NCBI GenBank assembly: GCA_051745935.1 | Contig: JBNJEM010000041.1 | Span: forward strand, 1 to 23,876 | Reading direction: 5' to 3' | DNA: 23,876 nucleotides | DNA from: JBNJEM01 sp051745935 | GTDB lineage: Bacteria; Planctomycetota; Planctomycetia; Pirellulales; Pirellulaceae | Part shown: positions 13,897 through 20,948 of the stretch, in pieces | Numbering within the stretch: the stretch's first letter is position 1 | Layout: every line of letters begins with the position of its first letter | Translations under genes and position numbers: made by a program | The notes under the pieces: generated by a model | Told to the model about the DNA's origin: nothing | What the model saw: the letters and a program-made list of their open reading frames with translations, nothing else | Databases searched by the model: none

Positions 13897-16035
13897 CTAA
13901 TTCGCCTGGACGACGCGCGCCTTGCAGGTGGCCGTGTGTGACCCGTCGGTGGTGGTGGCGGTGATCCGCGTCGTGCCCGGCGTTACCCCGGTAATGACGA
14001 TCTCGCCCTCGGTGGGGTAGGTGGGCCGCGTCTCCTTCGGGTCGATGTCCTTCAGCATGCGCGGGCCTACCGTGGCGACCGCCGGGTCGCTGGACTTCCA
14101 GGTCATCGTCTTGTAGCTGGCGTCGTCCGGTTGGATGGTTGCCTCCACCACCCGGCTTTGCCCGGGCTCGAGCGTCATCGATTCGGGAGCCAGGCTGGCG
14201 CCGGTCACCGGAACCGGATCGTCCTGGAAGGGGATGGCAAGCCAGTCGTTCACTTCGATGGCGCGCATGGTCCAATCGCCGCGTACATCCCAGGGCTCGA
14301 AGAAGGTGGTGGGCGGGCCCTCAGCTTCCAAGCCACGGCCGCCTGCGGCCGCCGTCGCCGCGTCGATCTTGCCCAACGCCAACCGCACATCCCACACGTA
14401 CTGCCAGGTGGCCCAGCCCCACGTCGGCTTATACGGGCTTCTTCCCGGATTCGGACGCCACACCTGGCGCGACAACCCGGAGGCGCCGTGCGGCGGCGAC
14501 TTGGCACCCAGATGTTCGGAATCCGAGGCCATGGGCCGCGTTCGAACACGGGCCAGAAAATTGCCGTTTATCCGATCGTGCACGTCACCGTCTTCTTCGG
14601 GCAAGGCCATCAGCAGGGCCCGCCAGTTGTCGTCGGTGGCGCGGCGGGCGGCCTCGACTCGGGCGGCACGATACTGCGATTCGCTGTAGCGTGTGGGCCG
14701 CGGTCCAAACCATCGACGCAGCGTTTTCAACCCGCCCGTTTCGATAAGATCGTAGACCCCCTGCACGCTTTCCAAATACACGTGGAGGCCCATGCCGCGA
14801 AGGACGGGGCCTCCCAGCTTGTCCCGGTAGTCGCCGCTGTGCGCTTCCCGGCCGTCATAGGTGTACTTATACGACCATCCGCCGATCGGCCGTCTGATGC
14901 GAACCGAGGGCGGCGAGCCGTCACGGGCATACACGTATTCCCATCCATCGCCGCCAGGATATTCCGGGTCGTTTTCCGGGGGATGCTCCACCGAGCGGAG
15001 CCAGTCGACGCTCTCTTGAAACAGGTTGCGGTAGGCCTCGTTGCCGGTCATCGCGTAAAACTGGATGAGCATCGGCGCGACGAATCGGTTGAAGTTTCGC
15101 GGGTCGATCAGCGTGGTCTCGAAGCGGCGTGCCCAAGTCGGCTCGTTCCGTGCCCCATACTCCTCGTTCCACCCCCGCACGTTGCCCAGCCCCAGCTGGG
15201 CCTCGAAGAGCCACCGAGGCAGGCGCTCGATGCGGCGGATGTACTTTTCGTCCTTCGTGAGATGGTACATCATGACCATCGTTCGGTAACCGTCGTAGGT
15301 GGCGTAGTCGTTGTGGGCGTAGCCCACGCGCACCCCGAACGTGCCGGCGATGGTCCGTTTCGGGCTGCCCTCCTTCAGCCATTTCACTTCGAAGTCGTCA
15401 GGCCAGGCGCCACGCCAGAAGTCGTCTTCCAAGGGGTTCTGGATGGCCCAGATCAACTCGGCATTGCGGCGCGCGGCCTCGAGATACTTCTCCGTCCCGG
15501 TGAGCCGATGGGCATACAGCAGCAGCGCGAAATAGGGGTACTGGTAGCGGTCCTGGAGGCGGGCGGTGCCGTCCCGCGGCCGGGACGCCGTGCCGCCGCG
15601 CTGGACGGTTGCCTTTCCGGGGAAGTGGCCCTCGGGTTGCTGCACTTGCAGGAGGAAGTCGCAGAACCCTAACGCCGCCTCGAGATACTTGTCCTCGCCC
15701 AGCATCTCGTACGCCCGGAAGAACATGGCCGGCGTCTCCGCCGCCCAGCCGTCGCCAAAATTGACCCGCGCTTCGTCGCCGCTGAAACTCACCATCGCTC
15801 CATGATGCGCCGGATACACGCCGAACTCGCCGTAGCGGTCGATCATGGTATCCAGCCAGGCCCGGATGTCGGCCTCGCTCCGCTCGTACAGATCCCTGTC
15901 GATCTTTTCCAGCATCTCCTCCAGCGCCGGTTCGTTCGCCGCCGCGCCGCTCGCGGGGAAAAGCGCCGCCAGGGCGCACAGCACCGCCAGGGTCAATCGC
16001 CGGCACCGCCATTTGCAACTCATTGTTGTCATCAT
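13897..16035 (-). CDS. Large secreted (alpha/alpha)-type putative polysaccharide-active protein with Ig-like tail
   Basis: A 712-residue protein. Start chosen at 16035 because AAAGGA lies 7 bp upstream; two other in-frame ATGs follow within 12 bp. A signal peptide covers about residues 4-32 (Arg-rich start, LTLAVLCALAALFPASGAAA). The body is a long series of helical-hairpin segments with repeated aromatic/Glu motifs (AMFFRAYEMLGEDKYLEAA; FALLLYAHRLTGTEKYLEAA; MVMMYHLTKDEKYIRR), typical of (alpha/alpha) toroids in polysaccharide lyases and glycoside hydrolases. The last 100 residues (from VTGASLAPESMTLEPGQSR) are a bacterial Ig-like group 2 (Big_2) domain. Catalytic residues cannot be assigned; a pectate-lyase-like role is a guess. 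The pairing with the esterase suggests carbohydrate degradation. Repeat R4 sits 84 bp upstream. Confidence 0.8.
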   Translation of the reverse strand: MMTTMSCKWRCRRLTLAVLCALAALFPASGAAANEPALEEMLEKIDRDLYERSEADIRAWLDTMIDRYGEFGVYPAHHGAMVSFSGDEARVNFGDGWAAETPAMFFRAYEMLGEDKYLEAALGFCDFLLQVQQPEGHFPGKATVQRGGTASRPRDGTARLQDRYQYPYFALLLYAHRLTGTEKYLEAARRNAELIWAIQNPLEDDFWRGAWPDDFEVKWLKEGSPKRTIAGTFGVRVGYAHNDYATYDGYRTMVMMYHLTKDEKYIRRIERLPRWLFEAQLGLGNVRGWNEEYGARNEPTWARRFETTLIDPRNFNRFVAPMLIQFYAMTGNEAYRNLFQESVDWLRSVEHPPENDPEYPGGDGWEYVYARDGSPPSVRIRRPIGGWSYKYTYDGREAHSGDYRDKLGGPVLRGMGLHVYLESVQGVYDLIETGGLKTLRRWFGPRPTRYSESQYRAARVEAARRATDDNWRALLMALPEEDGDVHDRINGNFLARVRTRPMASDSEHLGAKSPPHGASGLSRQVWRPNPGRSPYKPTWGWATWQYVWDVRLALGKIDAATAAAGGRGLEAEGPPTTFFEPWDVRGDWTMRAIEVNDWLAIPFQDDPVPVTGASLAPESMTLEPGQSRVVEATIQPDDASYKTMTWKSSDPAVATVGPRMLKDIDPKETRPTYPTEGEIVITGVTPGTTRITATTTDGSHTATCKARVVQAN

Positions 16036-16118
16036 TCGTGGGTCCTTTCGGATTCTTCGAGTTGACACGGTCGGCAACATAGCGGGTCGCCGCGCGAGCG
16101 CAGCCCGGATGGGTGAAG

Positions 16119-16223
16119 TTATACTTCAGGCGGTCGGACTTGTCCGGATGGAAAACTGCCCGACGCAAGCCGTCCTCCCGTTGGTCGGACTCGCGGCGGA
16201 CAAAGTCACCCGCGACCGGTATA
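16119..16223 (+). repeat. Dispersed repeat R, copy 4
   Basis: The core is identical to R1-R3. The ends are GTTATAC on the left and GTATAAC on the right, a perfect 7-bp inverted repeat. It lies 84 bp upstream of the start of the large secreted protein gene and about 6 kb outside the metal island, so the family is not restricted to metal genes. Confidence 0.88.
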
Positions 16224-16560
16224 ACCGGTTCGCGCGGCAGCGCGGTTGATGCGCATATGCACATCGTCTCCGCCGCCGCCGTTGTGGCCAGACACCGCTT
16301 CCGACGTGCCACGCCGCACCGCTTCCAGCGAGAACAACGCCAGCGGTTCGATGGAATTGAAGCTGGACACAATGCGTTCTTCGCCGTGGACAAAGCCAAC
16401 CCTCGTGAACACTCGTCCGGAACATTGCAAGCGTCACGTTACGCCTACCATATCCGGGAACGGCCGTCAAGGGTCATGCTTTCAAAAGGATTTTTGACCG
16501 GAAAGTGAAGATGGTTGAAGTTTTTTCGAACGAAGCAGTCATACAGTGTGTGCAACAGGT
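16224..16560. other. Stretch without recognisable gene
   Basis: No gene is recognised between R4 and the methyltransferase fragment. Frames are open on both strands without domain, signal or ribosome site. The minus-strand frame continuing from the fragment (to 16445) reads LLHTLYDCFVRKNFNHLHF, which I do not recognise and which could be remnant coding sequence of another element. Confidence 0.4.
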
Positions 16561-16564
16561 CTTC

Positions 16565-16822
16565 CGTACATAATGCGTCGCCGGGGACCAGCACCCGAAA
16601 GATCTCTTCCTGAGGGATATCACTGCCGTGCGCCACGACCATATTCACCAGGTTGTCGACGTACGGCATGCTCTTTCCGTCGAATCGCGCGACGGAAATC
16701 GGTCCGTACACGCCCTTGGCTTCGAGGCGTTGTCTGGCCTCGGCGACCTGGCCGGGATCGGTATCAAGGACCTGCAGCGTCACGGCCTCCGGCGCTCCGA
16801 GCGCTGCCGTGAAATCCACATC
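16565..16822 (-). pseudogene. Stray fragment of a methyltransferase/PQQ-propeller gene
   Basis: The minus strand encodes VLDTDPGQVAEARQRLEAKG, then YGPISVARFDGKSMPYVDNL and VNMVVAHGSDIPQEEIFRVL. This is the C-terminal half of the SAM-methyltransferase domain that opens the large gene at the right edge of the window. The last 81 bases (about 16580-16660) match 23796-23876 with five differences, so it is a recent paralogous copy. The fragment is in frame with the transposase remnant to its right, forming an accidental hybrid reading frame. It has no start, SAM-binding glycine loop or propeller, so it is not functional as such. Confidence 0.72.
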
Positions 16823-17560
16823 CTTGATGCCAAGTTCCACCACCACTTCGTCATAACGGCTCTTTTTGAGTAACTTCCGCACGTGACCGTAGGTTTTCCG
16901 CCGGGCATTTCCGGTCAGCCCTAACGCTTCCAAGGCCAGACTGATGTGATGCGCCACGTGGCAGAAGTCCAGCACGTGCACCGTCTTCGACGAGTCCAGA
17001 CCCGCGAGTTTCTCAATCGATTCCAATCGGTCTCAAATCCAACGCGCCCCCTCGGAGATGAACACCACCAACTCCGCTTGGGCGACTCCCAAACGATGAA
17101 AATGAAAAGCCACCAACTCCGCCAAGTGGTCCGGACCCAAGAGCTTCCGTCGACCAGCGGTTGGCGTTCCTTTTTTACCATTTTTCCTTGCTCGTTGAAC
17201 TCGAAGATGATCAACGCCTTGAATTCCCGCCACGGTGCGTCGAACTTCTGGCGAGCCCCTTTTTTCCTCTTGCCCTTTTTCTTTCGCTTTTTGTTTTCCC
17301 GCAGGCCTCCACGGCCGCCGTCGATTTGCACAGCCACTCGGCGGCCGGCAAAATCATTACCCGCTGGCAACGAACCCGAACGCCACGAGAAGAGCTCCCG
17401 GCGGCGCAGTTCCAGCAGTTGGAGGCCCATTTGTTCGGCGATCCCTCGTACGGTCTTCTTGGCCAACACGATGCCCTCGCGTCGTAGTTCCTTTCGTGCC
17501 ACGGCGATCGAGGGACTCGTTGATGTAAAAGTCGCGGCTTTCCGTCCGTCATATCGCTGA
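16823..17560 (-). pseudogene. Degenerate DDE-type transposase remnant
   Basis: Three open pieces on the minus strand make up the central part of a DDE transposase, possibly ISKra4-like; the family is a guess. First comes SIAVARKELRREGIVLAKKT through VAVQIDGGRGG and a basic RKKKGKRKKG stretch to VKKERQPLVDG (17560 to about 17150). A frameshift near 17150 leads to GPDHLAELVAFHFHRLGVAQ and VVFISEGARWI. A TGA at 17033-17035 replaces what is normally Trp. The frame then continues as DRLESIEKLAGLDSSKTVHV, FCHVAHHISLALEALGL and further. The C-terminal third is missing and is replaced by the methyltransferase fragment. No terminal inverted repeats were found. Confidence 0.7.
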
Positions 17561-17640
17561 GTTTCCTTCAGTGTTCGATGGAAACGTTCGATGACCGCGA
17601 GGCTCTCATGCTTGTTCATCGCACCGAAGCAATGGTGAAA
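17561..17640 (-). pseudogene. Fragment of an integrase-core (rve) transposase
   Basis: The minus strand encodes MNKHESLAVIERFHRTLKET, preceded by CFGA. This is very similar to the last motif of integrase-core DDE transposases (IS481/IS3-type), which reads roughly HxSIAVIERFHRTLKE around the catalytic Glu. Only about 25 codons are present before the frame enters the second transposase remnant. It is too short for a family assignment. Confidence 0.5.
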
Positions 17641-17713
17641 GTCGGTGGACCGGCGGCCCCAAAACCCTCTTCTCGGGCTTCGCCCCCCGCCCCCAGCCTT
17701 GGCCTAGCAGTGC

Positions 17714-18823
17714 TCATTCGGCTACTTTTTTGAGTTGAGCCTGGATGAAGGCTTCGATCTGGTGCTTGTCGGGTAGTGAGACCTGGTACCGCGAGACGAA
17801 CAGTTGATTATCCATGCCCGCCAGGGCGTATTTGACGAGCGTGTCGTTCTTGTTCGTGCAGAGAAGAATGCCAACTGGCAGGCTGTCGCCGTCGGCCATC
17901 TCGTGGTCGCGATACCAGTTGAGATAGGTATTGAGTTGGCCAAGGTTTTCATGGCTAAACGGCTCGATTTTTAATTCGACCAGCACATGGCATTTGAGGA
18001 TGCGGTGGTAGAACACGAGATCGATGAAGAAATGTTCGCCTCCCATCAAAATGCGTTTCTGTCGTGCCTCAAAGCAGAAACCGCGACCCAACTCCAAGAG
18101 GAACTGCTCCAACTTGTCTAGAAGCGCGTGCTCCAAATCCGATTCGAGCATTGTGTCCTGGGGTCGAATGTCCAGAAACTCGAAGATCATCGGGTCACGA
18201 AGAACCAACCCCGGCTGGCTCGGTTCGGCAAGTGACGCCACGTGCCGGCCCAACGCGGCTTTGTCCTTCGAAAGCGCCGACCGCTCAAAGTAGAGGCTGC
18301 CAATCTGGCGCTTCAGCTCGCGAACGGACCATAAACCGCGTATGCATTCGACCTCGTAGAACGCTCGCTTGAATGGGTCTTCGATCGACACAAGTTGCTC
18401 GAAGTGGCTGTAGGACAATGAGTTAAGAAACTTTTCAGCTGATGGACCGGATTGTGGGGACAGCGTCCCCACATTTCCCGGTTGATCGTCGTTCTTTCTG
18501 TCTTCCGGAGCCGGAAGGAGGCCGGCGAATTCTGGGGACAGCGCCTCCACAATCCGCGGATAAACTTGATAAAAGTCACGATACCGGTAAAGCTGTCGGC
18601 GGTCGGAGCTCCGTACCCCTCGTCCCTTCAGCCGGTCGGCTAGCCGATCAAACAGCTCGTCACCATATTGGGCCCGATCCTCACCATCCAATTCATAGCG
18701 GCTAATGTAAAGCCCAATTGCCCAGTTTCGCAGAGTAAGCCCGACGTTGACCGCGCGTGCCATGTCGCGCCGAGCATATTCGTCAACCGCGCCAATATAT
18801 TTAACGAGGCTGTCGAATCTCAT
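17714..18823 (-). CDS. YhcG-family (DUF1016) PDDEXK nuclease-domain protein
   Basis: A 369-residue protein; the ATG at 18823 is preceded by GGAG at 8 bp and is preferred over a GTG at 18844. The N-terminal helical DUF1016 domain (about 1-92) includes RSSDRRQLYRYRDFYQVYP. The linker (about 93-130) is followed by SLSYSHFEQLVSIEDPFKRA and FYEVECIRGLWSVRELKRQI. The C-terminal PDDEXK nuclease fold has the motifs FFIDLVFYHR (Asp268) and LVELKIEPF (Glu283, Lys285). All key residues are present, so it may be active on DNA. The cellular role of this widespread family is not settled; members often occur beside mobile elements or restriction genes, as here between a transposase mosaic and a group II intron remnant. 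The linker DNA carries two REP-like palindromes. Confidence 0.88.
   Translation of the reverse strand: MRFDSLVKYIGAVDEYARRDMARAVNVGLTLRNWAIGLYISRYELDGEDRAQYGDELFDRLADRLKGRGVRSSDRRQLYRYRDFYQVYPRIVEALSPEFAGLLPAPEDRKNDDQPGNVGTLSPQSGPSAEKFLNSLSYSHFEQLVSIEDPFKRAFYEVECIRGLWSVRELKRQIGSLYFERSALSKDKAALGRHVASLAEPSQPGLVLRDPMIFEFLDIRPQDTMLESDLEHALLDKLEQFLLELGRGFCFEARQKRILMGGEHFFIDLVFYHRILKCHVLVELKIEPFSHENLGQLNTYLNWYRDHEMADGDSLPVGILLCTNKNDTLVKYALAGMDNQLFVSRYQVSLPDKHQIEAFIQAQLKKVAE
18453..18473. repeat. Perfect REP-like palindrome inside the yhcG-type gene
   Basis: Arms TGTGGGGAC and GTCCCCACA surround a 3-base loop AGC. It lies in the linker of the nuclease gene and codes for NVGTLSPQ on the minus strand without breaking the frame. 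A related copy is at 18531-18553. Confidence 0.65.
18531..18553. repeat. Second, degenerate REP-like palindrome in the yhcG-type gene
   Basis: The sequence TCTGGGGACAGCGCCTCCAC resembles the palindrome at 18453-18473 with a few changes that weaken the stem. It encodes VEALSPEF on the minus strand, 57 bp from the first copy, in the same orientation. Confidence 0.5.
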
Positions 18824-18959
18824 GTCTGCAACTCCGTTTTGCACTGATGCCCCCGCCGAAGACTCCCCATTGGAAACCGGCCGGGCCGCCGGCCCCGGGA
18901 GAGTAGGCCGAGGTCTCTTTGGTTTAGGTTACACTTTGTGTTCACTGTTTGCCACTGGT

Positions 18960-19797
18960 TTCCCGTGTGGTGTCACAATATTCGAACCTTGCCGCATTGA
19001 CCCTCGGCCCGTCGTGGATCCGGACGTGCCGGCGCCACATAACGCATACGGCTCCCAGATCTCACTTGCCGCTCGTACTGCGAAAGGCATACCACAACAG
19101 CTCATAGTTGAGCATCGAGAAGAAATTATTGAAAACCCCCTCTGGGTCCGCCTTCGCTCTTTGAGCGGTGCGATCCAGCCGGGTTATCACTGAGGTTCCG
19201 TCTCTGAGTACGGGCAGTGCCTGGTCTGGATCGCGTGAAATCCCGACCGCCTTCCCTACACCGGTATTACCCGGCTTGTCGCCTCCCGATTGGCCTTCGG
19301 GCTGCAGCGGTACTATTCGGTCGTCCGATTCCCTGAGCGTCATTTGTCTTCGTCGCTTATTCCACTCCTAGGACATACTCGATCAAGCAAGCTGGTGTGC
19401 TTGGGGTCGATCAAGAACCTCAGGGCCTCACTGGTTGCTTGACTGACATAATGTGTAGCGCGAATAAGGCGCCGACTCCGGGTCTCTTCGCACAGCTCGC
19501 CCAGAGCGCGGTGCGACGTATTGCCTTGGGGCATGCACAAACCTTGGGCAGAATTCAACAGATACAAAATTTCGGAGCTCATCCCGTTCACGGTCACAGG
19601 GCCACCCGTGATCCATTCATCCTCACTACCTTTCTGTTTACGCTTCAACCGAAGACTTCGGGGAACCGCCCGCAAGGAGCAGACAGTTGCTTTGGGCCCT
19701 TATACTTCCGTTGCAAAACTCGATACTGGGCGTGTGGCTAGCACTTACCCAGGCGGGGGTTCCACCCGCTTGTCAATCAACCATTTCCAGCCCGCAC
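18960..19797 (-). mobile_element. Group II intron remnant with most of its maturase deleted
   Basis: On the minus strand a 5' intron end GTGCGGG occurs at 19797, fitting the GUGYG rule. RNA-domain-like sequence follows (GGTGGAACCCCCGCCTGGGT, AAGTGCTAGCCACACGCCCA, TTGCAACGG), with about 450 bp of non-coding sequence before a maturase start at 19343. Near the other end GAGCCGTATGCG...GCACGTCCGGATC at about 19023-19060 resembles catalytic domain V: 5' GAGCCG pairs with CGGATC with one mismatch. The 3' boundary is not clear. Only about 250 bp separate the maturase start from domain V, so more than 1 kb of maturase coding sequence has been lost. Confidence 0.68.
19062..19343 (-). pseudogene. N-terminal fragment of group II intron reverse transcriptase/maturase
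   Basis: The 93 codons read MTLRESDDRIVPLQ..., then LDRTAQRAKADPEGVFNNFF and SMLNYELLWYAFR. That is the N-terminal region of group II intron-encoded proteins just before the first reverse-transcriptase block. The frame then passes into STSGK and a stop next to the domain V-like sequence, so the reverse transcriptase, maturase and endonuclease parts are all absent. It cannot support splicing or mobility by itself. Confidence 0.7.
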
Positions 19798-20012
19798 GTG
19801 CATGCGTTTGTTCGTCGCGTCATTGTAGCGGTGAGTACGTTGTGTCAGTCGTCATATGCTGTTTGTTGTTGCTCGCGGCGACGCAACGCATCCCGCAGCG
19901 ACTCGGCTGTCTCATGCATCTGATCAGGCCTTTTATTCAATCAATTGTCTCAATCAATTGTCTCGCAACGCCAGTGAAGACACAAGCGAGCGAACAGTTG
20001 CGGCAGCGATTA
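19798..20012. other. Short intergenic stretch
   Basis: No gene is seen. A 13-bp perfect tandem duplication, TCAATCAATTGTC twice, lies at about 19938-19965. Otherwise nothing is recognised between the group II intron 5' end and the FHA-domain ORF. Confidence 0.4.
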
Positions 20013-20831
20013 TCATAGATGCAGCTGATGGCTCGCTTCGAAAATGGCCACCGTGTCGCCGAACTCCAGTCGCGTTTGAGGCCCAAGCGGCATCAATTCC
20101 CGATCAAAGATGGGACGCCCATTAACTCGCACGAATCCCCTGCCCAGCAATGTATCAAGCCAGAACGCATCCTTTGCATAAATGATCCGCGCGAACAGCT
20201 CGGGAGCAGCCGGGGCGCCATTTGCGATTATCGTACTTCCCGCCCGGTCAGCATTAACAACGAGCTCACGACGCATTTGGCCATCGAGTGTTGTGCCGGT
20301 AGAAGAATCTTGATCGCGCAGCACCAACCCTGAGTCAACTAGCTCGAACTCCATATGCTTGCGCGAGATGTTACGGGACATGGTGTCGAATGAGGGACTG
20401 CGTGGCAGAAAACGGAGCACGATATCATTGTCGCGAGCACGGCCGAGCGATGCTCGCTTCCGTGGCAATAATATCGTTCGTTGGCCCGTCCTTTCGAAGC
20501 GGAGCATGCCGCTCGACATGGGACAGATCGACGCATGACAAAGCGTCGGGCTCTCCTTCATCCGGGGCTCGGAAACACAGAGTCGGATCGGCTCCCAGGC
20601 TGCCGCTACCGCGTCTTTGTCCGCCGTGGCTGGCTGCTGGAGGTTCAGCAAATTCTTAATGTCCGCGCCGTACATATCTTGAAGTTGGGACAAGTCAATA
20701 TGGATTCCACCAGTTATCGCCACGCCGGCTGTGTCGCATGCTACTTGCGGGTCGGAAACATCCACGAACAGACTTTGGTCGGGGAGCTCGTATACCAACG
20801 TTTTCTCGGATCCCTCAGGCCGCGCAACCAA
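20013..20831 (-). CDS. FHA-domain protein, start uncertain, possibly 5'-truncated
   Basis: A 272-codon frame from a TTG at 20831, but coding-like sequence clearly continues upstream in the same frame (YEFSFFFRPLTAGRIRIDQL just before the TTG) as far as the stop codon of the PQQ-propeller gene at 20949, with no ATG, GTG or TTG in between. The gene therefore appears to have lost its natural beginning. About residues 125-185 form a forkhead-associated domain: SLGRARDNDIVLR, then RNISRKHMEFEL, SGLVLRDQDSSTGT. FHA domains bind phosphothreonine peptides, usually in Ser/Thr-kinase signalling. The rest is an N-terminal region with VYELPDQSLFVDV and a C-terminal beta-rich part. Without a normal start and ribosome site it may be a pseudogene or depend on translation from the gene upstream. 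Confidence 0.65.
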   Translation of the reverse strand: MVARPEGSEKTLVYELPDQSLFVDVSDPQVACDTAGVAITGGIHIDLSQLQDMYGADIKNLLNLQQPATADKDAVAAAWEPIRLCVSEPRMKESPTLCHASICPMSSGMLRFERTGQRTILLPRKRASLGRARDNDIVLRFLPRSPSFDTMSRNISRKHMEFELVDSGLVLRDQDSSTGTTLDGQMRRELVVNADRAGSTIIANGAPAAPELFARIIYAKDAFWLDTLLGRGFVRVNGRPIFDRELMPLGPQTRLEFGDTVAIFEASHQLHL

Positions 20832-20948
20832 AATGCGTAGTTGGTCGATCCGGATCCGGCCGGCGGTTAAAGGTCGAAAAAAAAAGCTGAATTCATATTG
20901 GTCGCCGCGCCCTTTGAAATGACAAAAAGAAGTGCGCTCGCCCTGCCG

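Noticed and set aside
12864..13964. 366-codon plus-strand frame opposite the esterase
   Set aside because: It is an antisense shadow of the hydrolase with its clear Ser/Asp/His triad.
14131..15672. 513-codon plus-strand frame opposite the large secreted protein
   Set aside because: It is an antisense shadow. The minus-strand frame has a signal peptide, ribosome site and Big_2 domain.
19340..19675. 111-codon minus-strand frame upstream of the maturase fragment
   Set aside because: It lies in the structured 5' RNA part of the group II intron and reads like non-coding sequence by chance open.
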